In this document: positions 34,701 through 43,629 of the stretch, piece after piece
Layout: every line of letters begins with the position of its first letter
How positions within the stretch are numbered: the stretch's first letter is position 1
Assembly: GCF_045679545.1 (NCBI RefSeq)
Contig: NZ_CP166194.1
Span: 1,364,001-1,428,000 of the forward strand
Source: Enterovibrio sp045679545
Lineage (GTDB): Bacteria > Pseudomonadota > Gammaproteobacteria > Enterobacterales > Vibrionaceae
Direction: 5' to 3'
Length of the DNA: 64,000 bases
Notes under the pieces: generated by a model
What the model was told of the DNA's origin: nothing
Seen by the model: only the letters and a program-made list of their open reading frames with translations
Databases searched by the model: none
Program-made: the position numbers and the translations under genes

Positions 34701-35786
34701 ATGCAGTCAATCCCTTACATGCAAATTCGAGGCGGCAGTTCAAAAGGACTTTATTTCCTTGCCAGCGATCTGCCCAGTGATAAAGCTAAGCGTAGCCAAG
34801 TCATCCTTGATGCAGTGGGACGTGACACGAGGCAAATTGATGGCTTAGGTGGCGCGCATCCTTTAACAAGCAAGGTCGCGATTGTGTCACCGTCGCAGCA
34901 TGCAGACTGCGATGTGGATTATCTCTTCATGCAGGTTGTGGTGGGTGAAGACCGTGTCGATACCTCGCCAAATTGCGGCAACATTTTAGCGGGCGTCGGT
35001 GCGTTTGCGATTGAATCTGGCTTGATTGAAGCAAAGACCGAGGTCACGACGGTGCGAGTGCATATGCTCAACAGTGGCAATCGCTGTGACCTTGATATTC
35101 AAACCCCAGAAGGACGCGTGCTATACGAAGGTGATGCCGTTATTGATGGCGTACCCGGCACTGCCGCCCCCGTTATCTGCAACTACCAAGATATTGCAGG
35201 CTCAATCACTGGAGCGCTGCTTCCCACCGGCCGAGTTCGAGATACCTTTGCAGGCGTTGAGGTCACATGCATCGACAATGGCATGCCCGTGGTGGTGCTT
35301 CGCGCGCAAGATCTGGGTATCAGCGGCTATGAATCGGTTGATGCACTTAACGCGCACGAGACATTAAAAGCCAAGCTTGAGGTGATTCGTCTTGCCGCAG
35401 GCAGTGCGATGAATCTGGGCGATGTGACTGACAAAGTCGTGCCAAAAATGTGCCTGATCGCACCGCCACAACATGACGGCCATGTCTCTACACGCACCTT
35501 TATTCCCCAAGTGTGTCACTCGTCAATCGGCGTATTGGGCGCAGTATCCGTTGCCACGGCGTGTGCTTTGGCAGGCAGCATGGGTAACGACATCGCCTCT
35601 ATTCCTGATGGGCAAATCAAACGCCTTTCCGTCGAACACCCATCCGGCGAATTTTCCATGACGCTGACCTTTGATGAGCATGGCAACGTCACCAAAGCCG
35701 GATTGCTAAGAACAGCCAGATTACTTGCCAAAGGCGAGTTGTATGTGCCCGAACTTACCCCGACAGCACGAGGAGTCATGGAATGA
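34701..35786 (+). CDS. galD: 4-oxalomesaconate tautomerase
   Basis: A 361-residue protein of the PrpF superfamily (two diaminopimelate-epimerase-like halves). It interconverts keto and enol forms of 4-oxalomesaconate so that the hydratase LigJ can act. Motifs are MQIRGGSSKGLYFLASDLP at the N-terminus, DTSPNCGNILAGVGAFAIE with the catalytic-site Cys, and HSSIGVLGAVSVATACALAG. SGGSSKG-like loops are shared with PrpF, but there is no acnD nearby and the gene heads a protocatechuate operon, so GalD is preferred. Start is ATG 34701; an adjoining GTG at 34698 is possible. Overlaps ligI (ATGA). Confidence 0.9.
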   Translation: MQSIPYMQIRGGSSKGLYFLASDLPSDKAKRSQVILDAVGRDTRQIDGLGGAHPLTSKVAIVSPSQHADCDVDYLFMQVVVGEDRVDTSPNCGNILAGVGAFAIESGLIEAKTEVTTVRVHMLNSGNRCDLDIQTPEGRVLYEGDAVIDGVPGTAAPVICNYQDIAGSITGALLPTGRVRDTFAGVEVTCIDNGMPVVVLRAQDLGISGYESVDALNAHETLKAKLEVIRLAAGSAMNLGDVTDKVVPKMCLIAPPQHDGHVSTRTFIPQVCHSSIGVLGAVSVATACALAGSMGNDIASIPDGQIKRLSVEHPSGEFSMTLTFDEHGNVTKAGLLRTARLLAKGELYVPELTPTARGVME

Positions 35787-36655
35787 CTAAACCCAGTTGT
35801 ATGCCACCGGATAACAACACGCGCACACCGCGATTTGTCGCCCCGCCCAATGCCTGCGATGCCCATTGCCATGTGTTTGGCCCACATGCGCAATTCCCAT
35901 ACGCCGAAACGGCGACGTATTGGCCGCCTGATGCGGGCAAAGATGCGCTAAAGCGTGTTCATGACACGCTGGGTATTTCCCGTGCTGTGTTGGTGCAAGC
36001 AAGCTGCCACGGGCGAGATAACCGCGCCATGATGGACGCGATTGCGACCAGTAACGGCGCTTATCGTGGCGTGTGCATGGCTGACGACACGTTTACCGAC
36101 AATGATTTTCAGGATCTTCATGAAGGGGGCGTTCGCGGTATTCGCTTCAATTTCGTGACCCACCTTGGTGGCGCACCCAACCTAGAAATGATGGAAAGGG
36201 TATTGAAGCGTGTGAAGCCGTTTGGTTGGCATTTGGTGATTCACGTCAACGCAGAAGACATTATTCGCTACGAAGCATTCTTCAACCGCTTCGACATGGA
36301 CATCGTGGTTGATCACATGGGGCGCGTGCCAACCTCTGAAAGTGTCGGTCAAAAGGCGTATCAAATTCTTCTTGATTTTATGCAGCGTGATAACTGGTGG
36401 GTCAAAGTGTGCGGCTCTGAGCGCATCGCGATTGCGCCACCTTTTTATGATGCTGTGCCATATGCACAAGGGCTAGTGGAAGTCGCCCCTGATCGCATTC
36501 TATGGGGCACGGATTACCCGCATCCAAACATCAAAAAGCACATGCCAAATGATGCGGATTTGTTGGATCTCGTGCCATTGATTGCGCGTGACGAAGCCAC
36601 GCAGAAGAAGATTTTGGTGGATAACCCAGCACGTCTCTACGGTTTTGACGAGTAA
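35783..36655 (+). CDS. ligI: 2-pyrone-4,6-dicarboxylate lactonase
   Basis: A 290-residue amidohydrolase that opens 2-pyrone-4,6-dicarboxylate (PDC) to 4-oxalomesaconate; family members work without a divalent metal. Key stretches are NACDAHCHVFGPHAQFPYAE at the N-terminus, VLVQASCHGRDNRAMMDAIA, GVRGIRFNFVTHLGG, VVDHMGRVP and the C-terminal ILWGTDYPHPNIKKHMPNDA with the catalytic Asp. Length and motifs agree with LigI of sphingomonads. It overlaps galD by 4 nt and is followed 10 nt later by ligK. Confidence 0.93.
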   Translation: MTKPSCMPPDNNTRTPRFVAPPNACDAHCHVFGPHAQFPYAETATYWPPDAGKDALKRVHDTLGISRAVLVQASCHGRDNRAMMDAIATSNGAYRGVCMADDTFTDNDFQDLHEGGVRGIRFNFVTHLGGAPNLEMMERVLKRVKPFGWHLVIHVNAEDIIRYEAFFNRFDMDIVVDHMGRVPTSESVGQKAYQILLDFMQRDNWWVKVCGSERIAIAPPFYDAVPYAQGLVEVAPDRILWGTDYPHPNIKKHMPNDADLLDLVPLIARDEATQKKILVDNPARLYGFDE

Positions 36656-36665
36656 GGAAAGCAGT

Positions 36666-37376
36666 ATGTCTATGAGAACAATCCAAGGCGTCGCCGTTCG
36701 ACACATTGAACGAGCTGACAAGGCGGTATTGGAAGGGCTCGCCGAATGCGGAAGCGCGACTGTGCATGAAGCCCAAGCGCGCACAGGCAACCTTAACCCT
36801 AACCTGCGTCCTATTTATTCTGGTGCGCAAATCGCGGGCAGTGCCGTGACGGTGTTGGCACAACCTGGCGACAACTGGATGGTGCACGTGGCGATTGAGT
36901 TGTGTCAGCCCGGCGATGTGCTGGTGATCGCAACCACCTCACCGTGTACAGACGGCTATTTCGGTGATTTGTTAGCAACCTCTGCCCAAGCGCGTGGCGT
37001 GCAAGGGCTGATCATCGACGCGGGTGTGCGTGACACCAAAGATCTAACAGAAATGAAATTCCCCGTGTGGTCAAAAGCCGTGTCTATCAAAGGTACAGTG
37101 AAAGCGACATTGGGGTCGGTGAACGTGCCCGTGGTTTGTGGCAATCAACCGATTTATGCCGGCGATGTGATTGTGGCAGATGACGATGGCGTGTGTGTGG
37201 TGCCGAGAGACCATGCAGGAACGGTTTTAGCCGCCGCAAAAGCACGTGTGGCGTTAGAAGAAGAAAAACGACAAATGCTTGAGAGCGGCATTTTGGGGTT
37301 AGACATGTACAACATGCGGCCTAAGTTGGAACAAGCCGGCTTTCGCTATGTAGATGGTTTGGAGGATTTGGAATGA
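36666..37376 (+). CDS. ligK: 4-carboxy-4-hydroxy-2-oxoadipate aldolase
   Basis: A 236-residue class II (metal-dependent) pyruvate aldolase of the RraA-like fold. It cleaves 4-carboxy-4-hydroxy-2-oxoadipate to pyruvate and oxaloacetate, the terminal step. Features are GSATVHEAQARTGNLNPNLR, ATTSPCTDGYFGDLLATSAQ with the substrate/metal loop, GLIIDAGVRDTKDLTEMKFP and GDVIVADDDGVCVVPR. The start at 36666 follows AAGGAAAGC. The longer frame upstream overlaps ligI and has no ribosome site. Its TGA overlaps the ligJ start. Also called galC or proA in other organisms. Confidence 0.93.
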   Translation: MSMRTIQGVAVRHIERADKAVLEGLAECGSATVHEAQARTGNLNPNLRPIYSGAQIAGSAVTVLAQPGDNWMVHVAIELCQPGDVLVIATTSPCTDGYFGDLLATSAQARGVQGLIIDAGVRDTKDLTEMKFPVWSKAVSIKGTVKATLGSVNVPVVCGNQPIYAGDVIVADDDGVCVVPRDHAGTVLAAAKARVALEEEKRQMLESGILGLDMYNMRPKLEQAGFRYVDGLEDLE

Positions 37377-38422
37377 GCAAGGATACGCTGATTATTGATT
37401 GTCATGGTCACTACACCACAGCACCGAATGCGCTGGGTGAATACCGTGATCAACAGAAAGCTGAACTGGCAACCGATCCTCTGTTCGATCACGTCAAAGG
37501 CGTGGTGAGCATTTCTGATGACCAAATCCGAGACAGCCTTGAAGGTGCGCAACTGAAACTGCAAAACGAGCGCGGCACGGACGTGACCATTTTCTCGCCG
37601 CGTGCAAGTTGGATGGGGCATCACATTGGCAATCAGACCACCAGTAAATATTGGACTGAGCATTGTAATGAGCTGATTTATCGCATCACAGAACTGTATC
37701 CACAGAATTTCATTGGCGCAGCGCAATTACCGCAATCGCCCGAGGCCGACTTAACTGCGAGTGCAGCAGAACTTGAGCGATGCGTGAAAGAGTTTGGGTT
37801 TGTCGGCTGTAATTTAAGCCCTGACCCTTCAGGGGGCTACTGGACCGCACCGCCGCTGGATGATGAGTTCTACTACCCCATTTACGAAAAAATGTGCGAG
37901 CTAGATGTGCCTGCCATGATTCATGTGAGTGGCTGTTGTCACCCGTGTTTCCACACCACGGGCTCTCATTATCTCGGCTCAGACACCACGGCATTCCAAC
38001 AGCTGATGATGTCAAAAACCTTGTTTGAAGACTTCCCTGAATTGAAGTTTATCGTGCCCCATGGTGGCGGCGCTGTGCCATATCATTGGGGACGTTTCCG
38101 TGGTCTGTGCGACATGTTCGGCTTGCCAGCACTAAATGACATCATGGAAAAAAATATCTTCTTTGATACTTGTGTCTACCACCAAGAAGGTATCGATTTG
38201 CTGCTTGAAGTCGTGCCAACGGAAAACATTCTGTTTGCCTCTGAGATGATTGGCGCGGTGCGTGGGATAGACTCGCAAACGGGTCACTTCTTTGACGACA
38301 CCAAACGCTATATCGATGGTTCTAAACTTAGCGATGAAGATAAAGCGAAGATTTTCAATGGAAATACGCGTCGAGTATTCTCTCGATTAGATGCCAGACT
38401 GAAAGAAGTCGGTTTGATTTAA
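37373..38422 (+). CDS. ligJ: 4-oxalomesaconate hydratase
   Basis: A 349-residue amidohydrolase-superfamily (ACMSD-related) enzyme that hydrates 4-oxalomesaconate to 4-carboxy-4-hydroxy-2-oxoadipate. Metal-ligand motif IDCHGHYTTAP at the N-terminus, then TIFSPRASWMGHHIGNQTTS, GGGAVPYHWGRFRGLC and FASEMIGAVRGIDSQTGHFF. These match LigJ of Sphingobium and Pseudomonas. It overlaps ligK by 4 nt. After its stop comes an 11-bp direct repeat (ATTTGAGCGTT twice, 38431-38452) that leads into the ligA ribosome site. Confidence 0.93.
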   Translation: MSKDTLIIDCHGHYTTAPNALGEYRDQQKAELATDPLFDHVKGVVSISDDQIRDSLEGAQLKLQNERGTDVTIFSPRASWMGHHIGNQTTSKYWTEHCNELIYRITELYPQNFIGAAQLPQSPEADLTASAAELERCVKEFGFVGCNLSPDPSGGYWTAPPLDDEFYYPIYEKMCELDVPAMIHVSGCCHPCFHTTGSHYLGSDTTAFQQLMMSKTLFEDFPELKFIVPHGGGAVPYHWGRFRGLCDMFGLPALNDIMEKNIFFDTCVYHQEGIDLLLEVVPTENILFASEMIGAVRGIDSQTGHFFDDTKRYIDGSKLSDEDKAKIFNGNTRRVFSRLDARLKEVGLI

Positions 38423-38468
38423 TGTGCGATATTTGAGCGTTATTTGAGCGTTATTTAAGGAGTGAATA

Positions 38469-38906
38469 ATGCGTGAAAAAAGAGATTACGACGACATTCC
38501 CGGCACCTACGTGTTTGATGGTCAAAAATCGCGCCAAGGGTATCACCTCAACATGTTTTGCATGTCGCTAAACAAAGCTGAAAATCGTGATGTGTTTCGT
38601 GAGAACGAAGCAGATTATCTCGACAAGTACCCCATGACAGAGGCACAGCGCACGGCTGTGTTAGCGCGAGATTGGCTGGGTATGCTGCGGTTGGGGGGGA
38701 ACATCTATTACACCTTTAAGCTCGCCATTTTTGATGGTTTGACTATGCAAGATGCAGGTGCAGGCATGTCGGGCAATGGCATGACAGTGGATGATTTTCG
38801 TCAAATGATGCTGTCGGGTGGCCGTTCAATCGAAGGAAATCGCAGCAAAGCGGAATGGGCGGAATATTACGCGCGTCCGGAAAACAAGGATGAAGCAAAT
38901 GGCTAA
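38469..38906 (+). CDS. ligA: Protocatechuate 4,5-dioxygenase, alpha subunit
   Basis: A 145-residue small subunit of the extradiol dioxygenase that opens protocatechuate between C4 and C5. The LigA fold is an all-helical cap over the LigB active site. Recognisable parts are DDIPGTYVFDGQKSRQGYHL, DWLGMLRLGGNIYYTFKLAI and DAGAGMSGNGMTVDDFRQMM. TAAGGAG precedes the ATG. The last 8 nt overlap ligB, so the two subunits are translationally coupled. Confidence 0.95.
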   Translation: MREKRDYDDIPGTYVFDGQKSRQGYHLNMFCMSLNKAENRDVFRENEADYLDKYPMTEAQRTAVLARDWLGMLRLGGNIYYTFKLAIFDGLTMQDAGAGMSGNGMTVDDFRQMMLSGGRSIEGNRSKAEWAEYYARPENKDEANG

Positions 38907-39777
38907 AGTGGTTGCAGGGATTGGCACATCGCATATTCCATTGATTGGCGCGGCAATGGATAGCGGCAATATGCATGGCGAGTATTGGCAGCGCTTCGTG
39001 AACGGCATTCAGGTCGCCCGCGATTGGATGGAAACGGTCAAACCCGATGTGTGTTTGATTGTATTTAATGACCATGCATCTGCCTTTTCGCTTGAGTCTG
39101 TCGCGACATTTTCAATTGGTGTCGCCCCAGAGTTTCACCCTGCTGATGAAGGGTACGGCCCGCGTCAAGTGCCTTCCTGCATAGGACACAGTGAATTTGC
39201 ATGGCACATTGCGGAATCGTTGATCCTTGATGAGTTCGACATGACCATCGTCAATCAGATGGATGTGGATCATGGCCTCACCGTGCCCCTGTCTGTGATG
39301 TATGGGCAGCCGAGTGAGTGGCCGTGTAAAGTCATCCCGCTGGCGGTCAACGTGGTGCAATATCCTCAACCCACGGGCAACCGTTGTTTCAATCTGGGCA
39401 AAGCGATTCGTAAAGCGGTGGAATCCTTTCCTGACGATATCACTGTCGCCATTTTTGGGACGGGCGGGTTATCACATCAGCTGCAAGGCGAACGCGCGGG
39501 GCTGATTAATACCGAATATGACTGCAACTGGCTCGACAAAATGGTCGAAGACCCAATGGCAGTGAAAGACATTTCCCACACCGAATATATTCGTGAAGCC
39601 GGATCAGAAGGTATCGAGGCCATCATGTGGCTTGTTATGCGCGGCGCGATGGATGAAAAGGTTGATGAAGTCTATCGATTTACTCACGCCCCAGTGTCGA
39701 ACTCCCATTATGGTTTGACATTGTTAGAAAATAAGTGTGACAGGGTCACATCTGATGTGCTCGCATTCAAGGAGTGA
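38899..39777 (+). CDS. ligB: Protocatechuate 4,5-dioxygenase, beta (catalytic) subunit
   Basis: A 292-residue Fe(II) extradiol dioxygenase subunit that converts protocatechuate and O2 to 4-carboxy-2-hydroxymuconate-6-semialdehyde. By family comparison the iron ligands are His12 (GIGTSHIP), His59 (FNDHAS) and Glu240 (GSEGIEAIMW). The catalytic base region is GTGGLSHQL around His193. The start at 38899 is eight bases after AAGGA inside ligA; the further upstream starts in this frame have no ribosome site. Length close to SYK-6 LigB (302). Confidence 0.95.
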   Translation: MAKVVAGIGTSHIPLIGAAMDSGNMHGEYWQRFVNGIQVARDWMETVKPDVCLIVFNDHASAFSLESVATFSIGVAPEFHPADEGYGPRQVPSCIGHSEFAWHIAESLILDEFDMTIVNQMDVDHGLTVPLSVMYGQPSEWPCKVIPLAVNVVQYPQPTGNRCFNLGKAIRKAVESFPDDITVAIFGTGGLSHQLQGERAGLINTEYDCNWLDKMVEDPMAVKDISHTEYIREAGSEGIEAIMWLVMRGAMDEKVDEVYRFTHAPVSNSHYGLTLLENKCDRVTSDVLAFKE

Positions 39778-39780
39778 AGA

Positions 39781-40725
39781 ATGAAAATAGTCATGGTGGG
39801 TGAGGGCGCATTTGGACACAAGCACCTCGATGCGTTGAAAAATATTGATGATGTGGAAGTGGTCTCAATTGCGGGTGGGGTGGAAGAAAGCACCCGCGAG
39901 ACCGCAGAAAAATACGGCATACCGCATTGGACGCTAGACCTTCAAGAAGCCTTGTCGCAAGCGGGTGTTGAAGCGGCCATTATCACATCGCCTACCCCGA
40001 TTCACGCCGCGCAGGCCATTGATGTGATGGAAGCAGGCATGCATGTGATGATCGAAATCCCGATGGCTGATTCTTTGGCTGATGCCGAATCGATTTGCAC
40101 GGTGCAACGTGCCACCGGGTTGGTCGCGATGGCAGGGCACACTCGCCGTTTCAATCCGAGCCATCAATACTTGAACAAGAAATTTCGCGCAGGTGAACTG
40201 ACGATTCAGCAAATGGATGTGCAGACTTATTTCTTTCGACGCCAGAATCTCAATGCCTTAGGACAACCACGCAGTTGGACGGATCATCTGTTGTGGCACC
40301 ATGCGTGTCATACGGTGGATTTATTTGCCTATCAAACGGGCGAAGAGATTGTGCAAGTGCAAGCCATGGAAGGGCCAAAGCACCCAGAGCTAGGTATTGC
40401 GATGGACATGAGCATAGGGTTGAAAACGGCGTCTGGTGCTTTGTGTACGCTGTCTTTGTCGTTCAACAACGATGGCCCTCTCGGCACGTTCTTTCGTTAT
40501 ATTTGCGATAACGGCACCTACATGGCGCGATATGACGATTTGGTTGATGGACGCGAGAATCCGATTGATGTCAGCACCGTTGATGTGTCGATGAATGGCA
40601 TTGAGTTGCAGGACAGAGAGTTCATTGCCGCCATTCGTGAAGGGCGCGAACCTAATGCCAGTGTGCACCAAGCGTTGGCAGCAATGAAAGTGCTGGATAG
40701 AATTGAACAAGTGCTGGGACACTAG
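39781..40725 (+). CDS. ligC: 4-carboxy-2-hydroxymuconate-6-semialdehyde dehydrogenase
   Basis: A 314-residue NAD(P)-dependent oxidoreductase of the Gfo/Idh/MocA family. It oxidises the hemiacetal form of the ring-cleavage product to 2-pyrone-4,6-dicarboxylate. The dinucleotide site is MKIVMVGEGAFGHKHLDAL. The typical EKP motif position reads MIEIPMADSLADAES, as in LigC. The substrate side includes GHTRRFNPSHQYLNKKF and WTDHLLWHHACHTVDLFAYQ. Adjacent to ligB by 3 nt. It completes the pathway, so the operon has every step from protocatechuate to pyruvate and oxaloacetate. Confidence 0.94.
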   Translation: MKIVMVGEGAFGHKHLDALKNIDDVEVVSIAGGVEESTRETAEKYGIPHWTLDLQEALSQAGVEAAIITSPTPIHAAQAIDVMEAGMHVMIEIPMADSLADAESICTVQRATGLVAMAGHTRRFNPSHQYLNKKFRAGELTIQQMDVQTYFFRRQNLNALGQPRSWTDHLLWHHACHTVDLFAYQTGEEIVQVQAMEGPKHPELGIAMDMSIGLKTASGALCTLSLSFNNDGPLGTFFRYICDNGTYMARYDDLVDGRENPIDVSTVDVSMNGIELQDREFIAAIREGREPNASVHQALAAMKVLDRIEQVLGH

Positions 40726-40836
40726 CTTGCAACGGGTCAATAATATTAATTCAGTAACCAGCATTTGATTTATTAAATCGCCACTGACGTTAAATTGCTA
40801 TTGACGCTTAATCACAGCGAAGGGGAATGACATTAC

Positions 40837-41847
40837 ATGGAAAAGCGCAGCATTGGTTCGCTAAGCGTGTCAACGATTGGGTTGGGCTGTATGAGCATGT
40901 CTCATGGCTATGGCCCAAGCGATGAAAAAACGTCGATTCAGTTACTTAATGAAGCGCTCGATGTGGGCTATGACTTCCTCGATACCGCCACCATGTACGG
41001 GGGCGGTAGAAACGAAGAACTGTTGGCAAAAGCGTTAAAAACACGCCGTCAGGAATACGTACTGGCGAGTAAATGTGCCTTGTTTTCCAAAGATGGCAAG
41101 CCGACGATTGACGGCAGGGCAGAGACTATCAAAGCGCAGTGTGAAGCCAGCCTGCAACGGTTAAAAACGGAAGTCATTGATCTTTACTACTTGCATCGAC
41201 TCGACCCAAAAGTGCCGATTGAAGAAAGCGTGGGCGCCTTAGCGAATTTGGTCCGCGAAGGGAAAATCCGTGAAATTGGGTTGTCTGAAGTCTCCGCAGA
41301 TACTTTGCGTCGCGCGCACGACATTCATCCCATTGCGGCGGTGCAATCTGAATATTCCCTATGGACACGTCTACCAGAAATTAAAATGCTCGATGTGTGT
41401 GAAAGCTTAGGAACCACCTTTGTGCCATTTTCGCCCCTTGGTCGTCAATTTTTGACGGGTAAAGCCCAAGAAGCGTCGTGTTTAACAGAGGGAGATATTC
41501 GCACCAGCAATGCGCGTCCGCGGTTTGAAGCAGACGCGTTTGCCCAAAACAGTAAACTGCTCGAACCGCTTAGAGAAGTGGCGCAAGAATTCAACTGCTC
41601 GTTGGCACAGCTGGCGTTAGCGTGGATTATTGCGTTACCAAACCGAGCAGGTAAGCAAACGCTCATACCGATTCCTGGCACCAAACATATTGCGTACATG
41701 CGTGAAAATATCGCGGCAATGAATGTGAACTTACCGCTTGATGTGGCTGAATATGTGTCGAGCTTGATTGACGATGATAAGGTCATAGGCACGCGTTACA
41801 ACGACAGGCAAATGAAAGTCATGGATTCTGAGCGAGACAGAAACTAA
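40837..41847 (+). CDS. Aldo/keto reductase
   Basis: A 336-residue NADPH-dependent reductase of the AKR superfamily (AKR13-like). The catalytic tetrad is visible: Asp and Tyr in FLDTATMYGGGRNEE, Lys in VLASKCALF, and His in DLYYLHRLDPKVP. Cofactor-binding end: QTLIPIPGTKHIAYMRENIA. It lies 111 nt after ligC in the same direction and is followed by the operon terminator, so it could be co-transcribed and act on an aromatic aldehyde feeding protocatechuate. This link is only positional; no substrate can be read. Confidence 0.9.
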   Translation: MEKRSIGSLSVSTIGLGCMSMSHGYGPSDEKTSIQLLNEALDVGYDFLDTATMYGGGRNEELLAKALKTRRQEYVLASKCALFSKDGKPTIDGRAETIKAQCEASLQRLKTEVIDLYYLHRLDPKVPIEESVGALANLVREGKIREIGLSEVSADTLRRAHDIHPIAAVQSEYSLWTRLPEIKMLDVCESLGTTFVPFSPLGRQFLTGKAQEASCLTEGDIRTSNARPRFEADAFAQNSKLLEPLREVAQEFNCSLAQLALAWIIALPNRAGKQTLIPIPGTKHIAYMRENIAAMNVNLPLDVAEYVSSLIDDDKVIGTRYNDRQMKVMDSERDRN

Positions 41848-41893
41848 GGCGTGATGTGTTGGCAGTGGCAGTGCTACAAAAGATTTGAACCTA

Positions 41894-41919
41894 AAAGCCG
41901 TCTGAATGCAGACGGCTTT
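41894..41919. terminator. Terminator after the aldo/keto reductase
   Basis: AAAGCCGTCTG and CAGACGGCTTT form a perfect stem with a 4-nt loop, followed by GTCGTTTTGG. It closes the lig operon side and may also serve the convergent transporter gene. Confidence 0.75.
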
Positions 41920-41986
41920 GTCGTTTTGGTAAGCTTGATGACTGAACTTGAAGAGCAACTTGTCAATCTATCAACCTGCTTGCCCA

Positions 41987-43201
41987 TCAGCCGATAAATT
42001 TACCAACAAAGTTCGTAATATTGCTAAAGCTTGCGCCAGCCATCACCACCACAATCAGTGCGCCCATGACCGACAAATACATAGGGTGTTTATAGTCACC
42101 CACAATGTCTTTACGGCGTGTTGCAGCAAGAACGAATCCCAATACCACAGGCAGGATAATGCTGTTGACCAAACCGGCCAGCATCAGCAGTAAGATAGGC
42201 ATGTTCATCAATACCGTGCCCACACTGGTAATGATAATGAAACCGATGCACCAGATTTTCTCGTTACGCGCGACAACGGGGAAAAGGGTTTTAATCAGTG
42301 AAATCGCCATGTAGGAATTACCCACCACAGAAGTGATAGAGGCAACAAACAGCACCAGACCGAAGATGAAGTAGCCGACGTCCCCAGCACCTTGACGGAA
42401 GGCATCAGCAGCAGGGTTTGAAGTATCCAGTACCGCGCCCGCAGCAATCACACCAAACACCGCGAAGAACAGCAGAATACGAATCACCACCGCAATCGAA
42501 ATACCTGCCCATGCGGCGGTTTTAATCGCGGCTGCGTTTTCTTTACCTTGCAGGCCGATGTCGACCAAGCGCTGTGCGCCAGTGTAGTAACCGCCAACTG
42601 CACCACCGACGATGGTCAGGGTTGGCAGTAGTAAGCTTCCGATGTCACTTGGCATGACAGCAGCGGCGAGGGTTTCGCCGATTGGTGGCAGACTGGTCAT
42701 GGCGACGTAAGCGATCAACACAATCATGAACAGGCCCAGATAACGCGCCATCTGGTCCATGCGCTTCGAGGCGTTATGAACCACAAACAACAAACAACCG
42801 ACCACGCCCGTGAACAACGCGCCCCATGTTGTGTCTACGCCAGTGAGGACATTGATGCCCAATGCCGCGCCGCTGACATTACCAAAGTTAAACGCCACGG
42901 CGCCAAGCGCGAGCAAAATGCCGATGAAGTAACCTGCACCCGGTGCAATTTTGTTGGCGATATCTTGAATACGCAGACCAGACACACCCACGATGCGCCA
43001 AAGGTTCATCACAATACCGAAGGTGATAAACATCGATGCGAATACAGGAAACGCCATGTCGATTTTATAGATATTGGTAAAAACAGCGGTTTGGGTTAGA
43101 AAGCCGGGGCCAACAGACGTTGTCGCCATCAAAAATGCGACGCTAAGAATAGCTTTGTTTTGCCAGGATTGAGTGTTTGAAGCGTGTGTTTGAGTGGTCA
43201 T
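41987..43201 (-). CDS. NRAMP-family transporter lacking canonical metal motifs
   Basis: A 404-residue LeuT-fold membrane protein with about eleven transmembrane segments. It clearly belongs to the NRAMP family (VGPGFLTQTAVFTNIYKIDM, GGAVGGYYTGAQRLVDIGL, SVVGNSYMAISLIKTLFPVV). In true Mn/Fe transporters helix 1 carries DPGN and helix 6 carries MPHN-type residues that bind the metal. Here helix 1 has GPGFLTQTAVFTN and helix 6 GGAVGGYYTG, so both metal sites are replaced. It resembles the YcsG-type subgroup found beside organic-acid or oxoproline genes. A non-metal substrate, perhaps an organic acid of the neighbouring pathway, is possible but unproved. Confidence 0.88.
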   Translation of the reverse strand: MTTQTHASNTQSWQNKAILSVAFLMATTSVGPGFLTQTAVFTNIYKIDMAFPVFASMFITFGIVMNLWRIVGVSGLRIQDIANKIAPGAGYFIGILLALGAVAFNFGNVSGAALGINVLTGVDTTWGALFTGVVGCLLFVVHNASKRMDQMARYLGLFMIVLIAYVAMTSLPPIGETLAAAVMPSDIGSLLLPTLTIVGGAVGGYYTGAQRLVDIGLQGKENAAAIKTAAWAGISIAVVIRILLFFAVFGVIAAGAVLDTSNPAADAFRQGAGDVGYFIFGLVLFVASITSVVGNSYMAISLIKTLFPVVARNEKIWCIGFIIITSVGTVLMNMPILLLMLAGLVNSIILPVVLGFVLAATRRKDIVGDYKHPMYLSVMGALIVVVMAGASFSNITNFVGKFIG

Positions 43202-43629
43202 GCCGAGTCCCGTTTTTTGTTGTCTCTCTCTTTATAAAAATAGAAAGACAACTGACCGAGATCAGCTGATATGAGGCGACTAAGCCTCTGAAAAGACAGC
43301 CCGCAGCGGGACTTCTCTTGCTGGGCGCGGATACTAGAGATTCGCGATTCTCAAGTCAATCTTTAAATCACTTATTCGTTGTAGGCTTAATCTGAGTGGC
43401 GGTTTTTTGTGCAATCAGTGGGGTGAGGGAAACATTCATGAAGCAGTGCTCAAATGTTTCGCTATTGTAGGCGTGGTGGTGGTAAAGCGTGGTTTTGGTA
43501 ACGACGGGTTTTGATAAAGGATAGTTTTGGTGACGAGTCGTTTTGGTAACTGGTAACGAATAGCAATAATGTGACGTTTGAAAGAGTGAGGCGAGTACAC
43601 ACTCTAATGATGTCGATTGAAACAGAGGA
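43202..43629. other. Intergenic region upstream of RNase T2
   Basis: About 430 nt between divergent genes. It has no supported gene on either strand. It carries a 16-bp tandem repeat at 43492-43555 and must hold the promoters of the NRAMP-like and RNase T2 genes. Confidence 0.5.
43492..43555. repeat. 16-bp tandem repeat, four degenerate copies
   Basis: Units at 43492 (GTTTTGGTAACGACGG), 43508 (GTTTTGATAAAGGATA), 43524 (GTTTTGGTGACGAGTC) and 43540 (GTTTTGGTAACTGGTA). The first six to nine bases are conserved and the rest diverges. A further, weaker unit may precede it from about 43476. Confidence 0.8.

Noticed and set aside
34701..35786. Call as prpF of the methylcitrate pathway
   Set aside because: It heads the protocatechuate operon and no acnD is present, so the GalD tautomerase role fits better.
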